DNA from: Murimonas intestini
GTDB taxonomy: Bacteria; Bacillota; Clostridia; Lachnospirales; Lachnospiraceae
Reading direction: 5' to 3'
NCBI RefSeq assembly: GCF_024622195.1
Contig: NZ_JANKBI010000003.1
Coordinates: forward strand, 325,229-389,228
Length of the DNA: 64,000 nucleotides
Shown here: one piece after another, positions 1 to 7,898 of the stretch
How positions within the stretch are numbered: the stretch's first letter is position 1
Layout: every line of letters begins with the position of its first letter
The notes under the pieces: model-generated
Told to the model about the DNA's origin: nothing
Database searches by the model: none
The model's input: the letters and a program-made list of their open reading frames with translations, nothing else
Program-made: the position numbers and the translations under genes

Positions 1-2
1 TT

Positions 3-596
3 GCATCGATTCCTTTTGCAACTTCATTTTACGTGGAGGAAAAGAAGCGTCAGCTCAGAATGGTATTGGTCAGGGCGAAAAGAAGGGATTATTTTGTCAC
101 CAAATATTTTGCTGTATTTTTAGCGGGTGCATCTGTAATTGCCATTCCACTTGCATTAGATTTTATGGTTTCGGCAGCCCTGTATCATGCAGAAGTGCCC
201 ATTGTGATTTTTCCCTATTTTGGGGTTATGAGCGGAGAAATGTGGTCTGAGATTTTTTATAGTAAACCATTGCTTTATGTGATAGGATACATAGGCATCG
301 AAGGTATATATGGCGGGCTTTTTGCGGGTACAACTTATATTTTAAGTTTCTTCATAAAAAGGCGTATAGCTGTACTGGGAATCCCACTGTTTCTATATTT
401 GTTTACAGATATTGTGCGAAAATATGTATCTTACTGGAATCCGTCTATAACTTTAAATAGTGATTTTTCACCATATGGTTTTTTGCGTCGGCAGGGATAT
501 GGAAGTAATGGGTGGGTTATTTTAGGGATAGCAGCAGGCTTATTGTTGATTCATTTTATTGTTTTGTACCGGAGCGAAAAATATGAAATATACTAA
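3..596 (+). CDS. ABC transporter permease, 5'-truncated by window edge
   Basis: This is the end of an integral membrane protein, probably one permease of an ABC exporter of the bacteriocin/lantibiotic-immunity type. The frame is open to the first base (ASIPFATSFYVEEKK precedes the GTG at 33), so the true start lies upstream. Hydrophobic stretches separated by short basic loops (for example around KRRDYFVTKYFAVF and FFIKRRIAVLGIP) fit an ABC-2 type permease. It overlaps the next permease gene by 14 bases, so the two are translationally coupled. This operon is visibly more AT-rich than the rest of the window. The family is inferred from architecture and neighbours; no substrate can be named. 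Confidence 0.6.
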   Translation, partial: ASIPFATSFYVEEKKRQLRMVLVRAKRRDYFVTKYFAVFLAGASVIAIPLALDFMVSAALYHAEVPIVIFPYFGVMSGEMWSEIFYSKPLLYVIGYIGIEGIYGGLFAGTTYILSFFIKRRIAVLGIPLFLYLFTDIVRKYVSYWNPSITLNSDFSPYGFLRRQGYGSNGWVILGIAAGLLLIHFIVLYRSEKYEIY

Positions 597-1437
597 TTTG
601 CTAATTACAGATTTCAAAAGTATAAGAAAGCGTTTTTTGTGCCAGCTTGCAATTTGTTTTTGTGCATTTTTGATACTTTGCACCATATATGGAAGTATGA
701 TACATATGGGGAATCAATTTGGATTAATAAGCGGAAAGGGAAGTATATGGAATCTCCTGGCGTACCTTTTTATGGGAACTAAATATGCAAAGCCAGAAGA
801 TTTCCAATTTTTCCAGGTTCCGGTTCTTTGGTGTCTGATTTATTTACCAGGACTATTTATATCAAATGACTTCACATTCCATATATTAGAAGCTACAGGT
901 ATCCAGCAGTTAGTACGGTTAAAGGCTAGGATTGGATGGTGGATAGAGAAGCTTATCCTGGCAGTATTATGCTTGATTTTTTATATTATAGTCTTTGGAT
1001 GTGCACTGCTCCTATACTGTGCTTTGAGTGGTATTCCTATTATGGGTAAAATGGATTTAGAGATATTTGCATACAGCAGTAGTTTTGCACCTATAGAAGA
1101 AGTAACAGGATTGTATTGGGTATTTCGGTTAATAGGATGTCCCATTCTTGTGCTATTTACTTTGATGTTTTTACAATTTGCGGTAGGAATTCTGGCGGGG
1201 CCTCTTTTAGGGTTCTTAGCATCTTCATCATGGCTGGTATCATCTACGGTGTATGCTTCTCCTTTTTTAATAGGTAATCTTGGGATGGTTCTGAGGGATA
1301 AGAGTATAACGGATACAGGGATACAGGCAGGAGGATGTGTGGCAGTTTGTGTGTCTGCAATTATCTTGTGCCTGTTTTTAATATGTATTGCAGCACGAAG
1401 AAAAGATTACTTATCAAAAGAACAGGAGGATACATAA
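583..1437 (+). CDS. ABC transporter permease (ABC-2 type)
   Basis: Integral membrane protein of 284 residues with about six hydrophobic segments, probably the second permease of the exporter. I chose the ATG at 583 (MKYTNLLITDF) because a GGAGC ribosome binding site lies about 8 bases upstream; a start at 559 has no such site. The gene overlaps the upstream permease by 14 bases. Its stop codon at 1435-1437 is directly followed by the ATG of the ATPase. Paired permeases of about 200-300 residues plus one ATPase are typical of lantibiotic self-protection and bacitracin-type exporters, but the residues here do not allow a specific assignment. Confidence 0.65.
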   Translation: MKYTNLLITDFKSIRKRFLCQLAICFCAFLILCTIYGSMIHMGNQFGLISGKGSIWNLLAYLFMGTKYAKPEDFQFFQVPVLWCLIYLPGLFISNDFTFHILEATGIQQLVRLKARIGWWIEKLILAVLCLIFYIIVFGCALLLYCALSGIPIMGKMDLEIFAYSSSFAPIEEVTGLYWVFRLIGCPILVLFTLMFLQFAVGILAGPLLGFLASSSWLVSSTVYASPFLIGNLGMVLRDKSITDTGIQAGGCVAVCVSAIILCLFLICIAARRKDYLSKEQEDT

Positions 1438-2093
1438 ATGGCTGGTTTACAGAAGCTGAAAATAGAACATGTCAGTAAACAGATAAAGGGTTCACTTGTA
1501 ATTGATGATATCAGCCTGATGTTTGTACCAGGCAGGATTTATGGTTTAAGAGGTATTAACGGCTCCGGAAAAACAATGCTGATGAGGCTCATTTGCGGCT
1601 TGATAAGGCCTACTTCTGGAAATATATATTATGATGATATGGAACTGGGACATGATATTTTTTTCCTCCTGATGTTGGTGTTTTACTGGAAAACCCTTCT
1701 TTTCTGGATGGTTATACAGGTTATCAGAATTTGAAGCTGATTGCGGATATACAGAAAAAGATAGGAGAAAAAGAAATTAAAGAGATTCTTGACAAGGTAG
1801 GACTTGAACCTAATGATAAACGAAAGTATAAAAAGTATTCCCTGGGAATGAAACAGAGACTTGGTATTGCAGCTGCACTAATGGAGCAGCCCGATTTAGT
1901 TATTCTGGATGAACCATTTAATGCATTAGATACGGATGGTGTCACTATGACTGCAAACTTAATCAGGAATGAGAAAGAGAGAGGTGCACTGGTGATTATG
2001 GCTTGTCATGACAGGGAGCAATTAGAATTTTTAGCTGATGAAATTATAGAAATTTCAGGAGGTAAAGCAGCTAAAGAAAAAAAGGGGGAGTAA
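1438..2093 (+). pseudogene. ABC transporter ATP-binding subunit interrupted by a -1 frameshift
   Basis: The ATPase of the exporter is split over two frames. The first frame (1438-1734) carries Walker A GINGSGKT at residues 39-46. The second frame carries the signature LGMKQ, Walker B LVILDEP and the switch histidine region (MACHDRE). Joining them at the run of seven T at 1658-1664 restores a normal protein of about 218 residues, with the expected GVLLENPSF segment after the join. The shift needed is -1 and the join lies on T TTT TTC in the reading frame, a consensus slippery heptamer. It may therefore be a sequencing or real one-base deletion, or programmed frameshifting. Every catalytic motif survives in the joined product, so decay is either recent or only apparent. 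Confidence 0.8.
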
Positions 2094-2094
2094 G

Positions 2095-2712
2095 ATGGCT
2101 AAAAGGAAGCATTATTTTGTGATTGTGTTCGCTTTTTGTTTTCTTCTGGTCTTTTGGGGGTACCGCGTCTGGAAAATTAATAAAGAAGCAGTAATCATAC
2201 CACAGGAGGAATATGCTAAAGGAGAGTGGGTTAATCTGGATGCATGTAAAATAGAACAATATGCAGTTATGACGGGATATGAAATCAAAGTAGAAGATAC
2301 TTCCAGAATGAACGTGGAAGAGTATCTAAAGAAATATGCCTCCGGTGAAGAGATTAAAGAATATTGGCAGAAAGTAGAAAACCACTTGACAGTGGAGCCA
2401 GATGAAATTTTTATGGTTCATGTAAAAGTAAGAAATACCAGTATAGTAAGTGATAATACAAATGGGCTCAACTGGTTATGGATGTATCTGATCGATAAAG
2501 ATAAATCATTGGATATGAATGCTGTTTTATACCCTTATGCTAATAGAAATGCGGGAGGCAGTGTTTCGTTCGCTTTGCGCCCCCAGACTGAGATGGATTT
2601 TTATCTGCCATACACCGTGCTTTACCGATATATTGACAAAGATGAGATTGATGAGATACCATTTAAGATGATGCTGAGTAAGTTTCCTGTAATGAAATTT
2701 GTGCAGGTGTAA
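2095..2712 (+). CDS. Membrane-anchored or secreted protein of the ABC exporter operon, unknown function
   Basis: A 205-residue protein that I do not recognise with certainty. A single hydrophobic segment at about residues 7-24, preceded by KRK, would act as a signal anchor; the remaining polar domain would be outside the cell. No lipobox cysteine is visible. It follows the ATPase by one base and closes the operon before a strong terminator. Small extracytoplasmic proteins of about 200 residues often accompany lantibiotic-type ABC exporters in Firmicutes (a DUF5028-like family is possible), which suggests an accessory or immunity role. That role is inferred only from position. Confidence 0.5.
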   Translation: MAKRKHYFVIVFAFCFLLVFWGYRVWKINKEAVIIPQEEYAKGEWVNLDACKIEQYAVMTGYEIKVEDTSRMNVEEYLKKYASGEEIKEYWQKVENHLTVEPDEIFMVHVKVRNTSIVSDNTNGLNWLWMYLIDKDKSLDMNAVLYPYANRNAGGSVSFALRPQTEMDFYLPYTVLYRYIDKDEIDEIPFKMMLSKFPVMKFVQV

Positions 2713-2713
2713 A

Positions 2714-2756
2714 AAAGTTCCCGGATCCTGACAATGGCAGGAGATCCGGGAACTTT
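2714..2756. terminator. Bidirectional intrinsic terminator
   Basis: A perfect 14-bp stem (AAAGTTCCCGGATC with GATCCGGGAACTTT) has A and T runs on its two sides. It lies between the convergent exporter operon and the minus-strand flavin reductase gene, so it can serve both. Confidence 0.85.
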
Positions 2757-2811
2757 CTGTCTTTACTGCAGACAGCGCATACAGATTCTGAAGTCCTATT
2801 TGAAGTCTAAG

Positions 2812-3330
2812 TTACTGCGGGGTATCTGATTTCACCAGTACTTTCTGTATCTCGCATACATACATGGTATGGTAATCTTTCTGCGGGTACCATTTTTCGC
2901 CTGCGCCATCATCGATAAAGCATTCCGGCTTTAATTCCTGTGCATACATCTTTCGGCAGATGAGCACTGTATCGGATTCCTGGAAATACGGGGTTTCCTC
3001 ATCGCGGACAACGTTCAGACCGGCTTTGGCGATCTTGTCTTCATCCCGCCCTGAGGCAGTGCCCAGGTAATTCAGGGTCTTGCGGAAGGAATTATCCAAA
3101 ACGGAGAGTGAGAGAGTATCAGAACCGTCTATAAATTCCTTTGTGTAGCGCTGTGGGCGGATAAAGATGTATGCCACATTTTTGCCCCATATAACGCCTA
3201 CGCCTCCCCAGGAAGCTGTCATGGTGTTGCATTTTCCGTCCTTTTCTGCTGTCACCAGCAGCCAGTCTTTTCCAATCATCTGGAACGGATTACTTTTAAG
3301 TTCTGTTGCAGCGATCTCTTTAAAACTCAT
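2812..3330 (-). CDS. Flavin reductase family protein (FMN-binding split barrel)
   Basis: A 172-residue protein of the flavin reductase/FMN-binding split-barrel type. Supporting features are the N-terminal substrate-loop region MTASWGGVGVIWGKNVAYIFIRPQRYT and the following SLSVL and LNYLGTASGRDEDKIAKAG segments, all typical of small anaerobe homologues. Such proteins bind FMN and act in electron transfer or NAD(P)H-dependent flavin reduction in the cytoplasm; the physiological partner is unknown. I chose the ATG at 3330 (MSFKEIAA) because AAAGGAG lies 8 bases upstream; a start six codons earlier would overlap that site. It sits 52 bases after potCD on the same strand and could be read through from it. 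Confidence 0.8.
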   Translation of the reverse strand: MSFKEIAATELKSNPFQMIGKDWLLVTAEKDGKCNTMTASWGGVGVIWGKNVAYIFIRPQRYTKEFIDGSDTLSLSVLDNSFRKTLNYLGTASGRDEDKIAKAGLNVVRDEETPYFQESDTVLICRKMYAQELKPECFIDDGAGEKWYPQKDYHTMYVCEIQKVLVKSDTPQ

Positions 3331-3382
3331 TTTAAAATCTCCTTTCATATTAAACAGCTAAATACAAAGATGCGCAGGTAAG

Positions 3383-5257
3383 TCAGCTTGCCTTTACTTT
3401 ATTCCACATCTCATTATAGACAGAGTCGAATTCATCACCTAAAAATCTGTATGTCTCGCAGTCTTTAAGCTCCTCATCATCTGGAAAAGCGATGGGGCTG
3501 TTGCGGATGCTGTCGTCTTCAATCAGGTCTCTGGCCGCGGTGTTTGGAGTTGAGTAAGTGATGTATTCAAAATTCATAAGTGCGATGTCAGGACGGCAGA
3601 GGAAATTGATAAATTTTTCTGCATTCTCCTTGTGCTGCGCATTTTTTGGAATGACCCAGGAGTCTATCCAGATGTTGGAGCCTTCTTTTGGAATGACATA
3701 TTCCAGATCTGCATTTTCCTGCTGAGTATAGATGGCCTCTCCGGAGTATATGACGCCGATAGCCGCTTCATTCCCAATCATTTTGTCGCGGACCTGGTCG
3801 ATCACATATGCCTGCACAAGCGGTTTCTGTCTGATCAGCATATCTCTGGCTGCTGTCAGCTCATCCAGGTCTGTGGAATTCAGAGAATATCCAAGATATT
3901 TCAGGGTGACGCCGAAGGCATCCCGGACACTGTCCTGCATCAGTATATTATCTTTATACTTCTCATCCCAGAGTACGCTCCAGCTGTCAATAGGTTCATC
4001 TACCATAGTCTTATTATAGAGTATGCCTACAGTGCCCCAGCAGTACGGCACTGAATACAGGTTTCCCGGATCGAATTCTTCGGATTTTTCCAGGTAAGTT
4101 TTGCCGATATTTTTAATATTGGGGATATTGTCGTAATTGAGCTCAGCCAGCAGGCCGTTTTCCCGCATCCGCTGGATCATATAATCTGAGGGGCAGACCA
4201 CATCATAGGCGATGGCCCCCGACTGAACCTTTGGATACATGATCTCATTAGTCTCAAATTCTTCATAGACAACATCAATTCCAGTCTCTTCCTCAAAGAT
4301 GGTTATAACCTCCGGATCCAGATACTCGCCCCAGTTATAGACAATAACCTTGTCATCTGTTCCAAGGCCGCCCTGTCCGGCATAGTAGAAGCCTCCTGCT
4401 ATGAGGACAATGGCCATCAGGGCAGGTACCACGCGTTTACAGATAATGGAAACAGCTTTTGTGCGTTTTGTGATCACTTTCCTGGCCTTTTTGCTGTCGG
4501 CGGGAGAGACATTGATAAGGATCAGCAGGATCAGCACAGTCACGAAAAGGAGGGTGGACAGTGCATACATCTCCGGCTTTATCCCCTTCCTCACCTCTGT
4601 GTAGATCTTTGTGGAGAGGGTATCGATCCCCGGCCCCTTGGTAAAATGCGTAATGACGAAATCGTCCAGGGACATGGTGAAGGCCAGCATGAAGCCTGAC
4701 AGCACGCCGGGCATGATATCAGGAAAGACAACGGAAAAGAAAGCCTTCAAAGGAGAAGCCCCCAGATCCAGAGCTGCCTCATAAGTACTGCGTTTTGTCT
4801 GTTTCAGTTTTGGCGTGACACTTAATATCACATATGGAATATTAAAAGTAATATGTGCGATCAATATCGTGGAAAATCCCAGCGTTATATGGAAAGCGAT
4901 AAAGAGGAGCATCAGTGAGATACCCATTACGATTTCCGCATTAAGCATGGGGATATTAGTAAGCCCCATAAAAACCGTGCGGGATTTTTTCTTCATCCCC
5001 TGCATGCCGATGGCCGCCAAAGTGCCAAGTATGGTGGCGATAAGGGCTGAGAGCAGGGCAATGATCAGTGTTGTGTACAGGGCATTCATGATCTGGCTGT
5101 TCTGGAAAAGTGATTTGTACCAGTCAATGGTGAATCCCCCCCATTTTGCCCTGGTCCTGGAAGCATTAAAGGACAGAACGATGAGTGTCACGATCGGGGC
5201 ATAGAGCAGGATGAAGATCAGCGCCATATACACTTTTTGAGATACTTTTTTTATCAA
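3383..5257 (-). CDS. potCD: Spermidine/putrescine ABC transporter, permease-binding protein fusion (PotC-PotD)
   Basis: One 624-residue polypeptide joins two subunits that are separate in E. coli. Residues about 1-255 form the PotC permease, with hydrophobic segments and the EAA loop (YEAALDLGASPLKAFFSVVFPDIMPG). A further membrane segment at about 270-290 is followed by a PotD-like binding domain (VIVYNWGEYLDPEVITIFEEETGI to the end). The linking segment has no lipobox, so the binding domain is tethered outside by the transmembrane helix. Polyamine uptake is the family role. The gene starts inside the end of potB with a four-base overlap. The fusion fixes binding protein to permease stoichiometry. 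Confidence 0.92.
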   Translation of the reverse strand: MIKKVSQKVYMALIFILLYAPIVTLIVLSFNASRTRAKWGGFTIDWYKSLFQNSQIMNALYTTLIIALLSALIATILGTLAAIGMQGMKKKSRTVFMGLTNIPMLNAEIVMGISLMLLFIAFHITLGFSTILIAHITFNIPYVILSVTPKLKQTKRSTYEAALDLGASPLKAFFSVVFPDIMPGVLSGFMLAFTMSLDDFVITHFTKGPGIDTLSTKIYTEVRKGIKPEMYALSTLLFVTVLILLILINVSPADSKKARKVITKRTKAVSIICKRVVPALMAIVLIAGGFYYAGQGGLGTDDKVIVYNWGEYLDPEVITIFEEETGIDVVYEEFETNEIMYPKVQSGAIAYDVVCPSDYMIQRMRENGLLAELNYDNIPNIKNIGKTYLEKSEEFDPGNLYSVPYCWGTVGILYNKTMVDEPIDSWSVLWDEKYKDNILMQDSVRDAFGVTLKYLGYSLNSTDLDELTAARDMLIRQKPLVQAYVIDQVRDKMIGNEAAIGVIYSGEAIYTQQENADLEYVIPKEGSNIWIDSWVIPKNAQHKENAEKFINFLCRPDIALMNFEYITYSTPNTAARDLIEDDSIRNSPIAFPDDEELKDCETYRFLGDEFDSVYNEMWNKVKAS

Positions 5258-6087
5258 AATGCTGTTCCCTCCCCGTCTTTATCATATTTAGCCACAACAG
5301 CCATACTTGCGATAATAAAAATCATGAGTACCAGAGACAGGCCGCTGCCCACATTCCAGTTGCTTCCCTGCTTGAATGCCTGCTCGATCACATTGCCTAT
5401 CATCAGAATCTTTCCGCCTCCCAGCAAGTCTGAGATAACGAAGGTTGTCAGAGCGGGGACGAATACCATAGTGATCCCGCTGATGATGCCCGGCATGCTC
5501 AGCGGCAGTATGATCTTGAAAAATGTAGTGCGGCTGTTGGCGCCCAGGTCCCTGGCGGCGTTGATAACATCCCTGTCCAGTTTGATCAGCACATTATAGA
5601 TGGGCAGGACCATAAAGGGCAGAAAATTATAAACCATGCCGAGAATGATGGCATAAGGTGTATTAATAATATCCAGGGAAGGCAGGTGCAGTACGTTTAA
5701 AATGCTGTTGATGACGCCTGTCTTCTCAAGCAGTGTCTGCCATGCCAGGGTACGCAGAAGAAAATTCATCCACATGGGAAGGATGAAAATGAGCACAATA
5801 AAGCTGGACTGGCTGACGCTTTTGGCGCTGAGTATCATGGCAAGCGGATAAGCCAGCAGCAGGCAGATCACCGTGCTTACTACGGAGAGCAGCACCGCTA
5901 TCCCCAGAGCCTTCAGATTTTCAGGTGTGGTGATCTTGGCGATGTTGTCCCAGGTGAATGCGCCTGAAGTATCTGTCAGACCATAATATACGATCATTAA
6001 CAGCGGTATGACTACGAAGGCCACTGACCAGAACAGGTAAGGGCCTGCAAGTAATTTTTTATTCTTCAACCCCGACAGCCTCCTCAT
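5254..6087 (-). CDS. potB: Spermidine/putrescine ABC transporter permease PotB
   Basis: Membrane permease of 277 residues with about six transmembrane segments and an EAA loop (INAARDLGANSRTTFFKIILPLSMPG), the contact site for the PotA ATPase. It forms the channel together with the PotC half of the next gene. The ATG at 6087 lies inside the end of potA. A TTG nine codons... downstream region (encoding KNKKLLAGPYLFW) has GAGGAGG about 9 bases before it and may be the true start, shortening the protein by a few residues. Either way the gene is translationally coupled to potA and overlaps potCD by four bases. Confidence 0.9.
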   Translation of the reverse strand: MRRLSGLKNKKLLAGPYLFWSVAFVVIPLLMIVYYGLTDTSGAFTWDNIAKITTPENLKALGIAVLLSVVSTVICLLLAYPLAMILSAKSVSQSSFIVLIFILPMWMNFLLRTLAWQTLLEKTGVINSILNVLHLPSLDIINTPYAIILGMVYNFLPFMVLPIYNVLIKLDRDVINAARDLGANSRTTFFKIILPLSMPGIISGITMVFVPALTTFVISDLLGGGKILMIGNVIEQAFKQGSNWNVGSGLSLVLMIFIIASMAVVAKYDKDGEGTAF

Positions 6088-7132
6088 CTTCCGATACTGG
6101 TTTGTTCATGATCTGGATATCGAACGGGTCTACCTTGATGCCGACCTCAGTTCCCACCGGAACCATGTCTGTTGAATGCACGAGCCATTCAAAGTTGTTA
6201 GCAGTGACTTCCATTTCATAGTGCACTCCCTTGAAGATAAGGTGAGTGACAATGCCGGTCATAGTGCCGTCAGCAGGGGAGACAAGATCAATATCCTCGG
6301 GGCGGATCACTACGTCAACTGGTTTATTTTTGCCAAAGCCGGTATCTACGCACTTGAAAGGAACACCGAGGATCTTTACAAGCTTATCCTCCACCATGAG
6401 GGAGGGAATGATATTGCTGTCCCCGATAAAGTCAGCCACAAAGGCATTTTCAGGCTCATTGTAGATCTTTTCAGGTGTTCCGATCTGCTGGATGTAGCCC
6501 TGATTCATTACAACGATAGTGTCTGACATGGTGAGGGCCTCTTCCTGGTCATGTGTCACATAGATGAAGGTTATGCCCAGCTCATTTTTCAGACGGATCA
6601 GTTCATACTGCATGTCCTGGCGCAGTTTCAGGTCCAGAGCGCCCAGAGGTTCATCCAGAAGAAGGACCTTTGGTTCATTCACGATCGCCCTTGCGATGGC
6701 GATCCTCTGCTGCTGGCCGCCGCTTAATGAATCAGGTGAACGGTCCTCAAAGCCCTCCAGATTTACAAGCTTTAAAGCATATTTGATCTTATCCTGTATA
6801 TAAGTCTTGCTCTTGCCTTTGATTTTCAGTCCAAAAGCAATATTCTCAGCAATGCTCATGTGGGAAAAGAGAGCATATTTCTGGAAGACCGTGTTCAGCT
6901 GTCTTTTATTAGGAGGAAGTTTCGTAATATCCTCGCCGTTAAATATCACCTGTCCGCTGTCCGGCGTCTCAAATCCGCCCAGAATGCGCAGTGTGGTAGT
7001 CTTGCCGCAGCCGCTTGGGCCAAGCAGGGTCAAAAATTCGTTCTCGCGGATGTAGAGGTTCAGTTCATCCAGCACCGTCTGTCCGTCAAAGGATTTTGTG
7101 ATATTGACAAGGTCAATCAATTTGTCTTTCAT
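6059..7132 (-). CDS. potA: Spermidine/putrescine ABC transporter ATP-binding protein PotA
   Basis: ATPase of 357 residues that powers polyamine import at the inner face of the membrane. Walker A GPSGCGKTT is at 38-46, signature LSGGQQQR at 136-143, Walker B LLLDEP ends at 162, and the switch histidine lies in YVTHDQEEA. A C-terminal TOBE-type domain from about residue 240 contains VVIRPEDIDLVSP, as is usual for spermidine/putrescine and maltose-type ATPases. It is the first gene of potA-potB-potCD and follows the XRE-cupin regulator gene by 22 bases, with an AGGAGG-like site before its ATG. Function is secure to the polyamine-type level; exact substrate preference is not visible. Confidence 0.93.
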   Translation of the reverse strand: MKDKLIDLVNITKSFDGQTVLDELNLYIRENEFLTLLGPSGCGKTTTLRILGGFETPDSGQVIFNGEDITKLPPNKRQLNTVFQKYALFSHMSIAENIAFGLKIKGKSKTYIQDKIKYALKLVNLEGFEDRSPDSLSGGQQQRIAIARAIVNEPKVLLLDEPLGALDLKLRQDMQYELIRLKNELGITFIYVTHDQEEALTMSDTIVVMNQGYIQQIGTPEKIYNEPENAFVADFIGDSNIIPSLMVEDKLVKILGVPFKCVDTGFGKNKPVDVVIRPEDIDLVSPADGTMTGIVTHLIFKGVHYEMEVTANNFEWLVHSTDMVPVGTEVGIKVDPFDIQIMNKPVSEDEEAVGVEE

Positions 7133-7154
7133 TTTAATTCCTCCTGAAGTAGAT

Positions 7155-7694
7155 TTAAAAGCTGGGAGGTGAACTCACCCAGATTAATGTGGCAGGTGTC
7201 TTGCCGGTGTTTTTGATAAAATGCTGCTTAGCAGGCTGGTAATAAAAGGATTCCCCTTTTTTTGCCTTATATGTCTTTTTGCCGATGATAATACTGATGC
7301 TGCCGGAAAGCACATATCCGAATTCCTCACCTTCATGGGGCTGGTCAGGATATGTGGAACCGCCGGGCTCAAGGGTCAGGCGTATGGGCTCCATCATATT
7401 TTTCTGGGCATTGGGAACGATCCACTCTATTTTATTGTGATATTCCTGATCGATTTTTTCAAAATAGTCCGCATCCCTGAAAACGATCTGCTCCTCTGTT
7501 TCCTCGCAGAAGAACTCACTTAGATTCGTTCCGAGACACTGCAGGATGTCACACAGCGTTGCGATAGAAGGAGAATTGAGATCCCTTTCCAGCTGTGAGA
7601 TGAATCCTTTTGAAAGTTCTGTACGGTCAGCGAGCTCTTCCTGGGTAAGCCCTCTGGCAGTGCGCAGTTCTTTGATTTTTTGACCGATATGCAA
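7155..7694 (-). CDS. XRE-family regulator with C-terminal cupin domain (PuuR-like)
   Basis: DNA-binding regulator of about 179 residues. An N-terminal helix-turn-helix (IGQKIKELRTARGLTQEEL and SKGFISQLERDLNSPS) is followed by a cupin sensor domain from about residue 95 (PHEGEEFGYVLSGSISIIIG). Proteins of this form upstream of pot genes are known or proposed polyamine-responsive regulators. I place the start at the TTG at 7692-7694 because CAAAGGAGGG lies six bases before it; a start at 7721 would put that site inside the gene. It leads the potA-potB-potCD transcription unit and very probably controls it and itself. Confidence 0.85.
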   Translation of the reverse strand: MHIGQKIKELRTARGLTQEELADRTELSKGFISQLERDLNSPSIATLCDILQCLGTNLSEFFCEETEEQIVFRDADYFEKIDQEYHNKIEWIVPNAQKNMMEPIRLTLEPGGSTYPDQPHEGEEFGYVLSGSISIIIGKKTYKAKKGESFYYQPAKQHFIKNTGKTPATLIWVSSPPSF

Positions 7695-7724
7695 GAGAAT
7701 CCCTCCTTTGTGGATAAACATGAA

Positions 7725-7741
7725 GTTTACAATTAGTAAAC
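7725..7741. promoter_or_regulatory. Candidate operator (inverted repeat) of the XRE-cupin regulator
   Basis: A perfect inverted repeat GTTTAC-AATTA-GTAAAC lies just downstream of the -10 box of the regulator's promoter and before its ribosome binding site. That is the expected place for autorepression. The binding protein is inferred from adjacency only. Confidence 0.5.
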
Positions 7742-7755
7742 AAACGCTAAGAATG

Positions 7756-7783
7756 ATTATACATCTTTGATGCCCGTTGTCAA
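7756..7783 (-). promoter_or_regulatory. Promoter of the regulator-pot operon
   Basis: Reading the minus strand, TTGACA (7783-7778) and TATAAT (7761-7756) are separated by 16 bases, close to the sigma-A consensus. Transcription would start near 7749, just before the inverted repeat at 7725-7741. Confidence 0.75.
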
Positions 7784-7822
7784 TAGAAAAGAGAGAGATT
7801 TTAAAAAGTTTTATATTAACAA

Positions 7823-7836
7823 ATAAACATGTTTAT
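7823..7836. promoter_or_regulatory. Palindrome in the upstream region of the lactonase-like gene
   Basis: The 14-bp perfect palindrome ATAAACATGTTTAT overlaps a possible -10 box TATGAT (7834-7839) of the plus-strand gene. It shares the GTTTA/TAAAC half-site with the repeat at 7725-7741, but in the opposite arrangement. It may be a regulator site; this is not proven. Confidence 0.35.
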
Positions 7837-7898
7837 GATAAGATAAGTAAGAACAAATGCCGGAGGGCGAACAGCACAGTTTAAGGAGGAGAATTATT

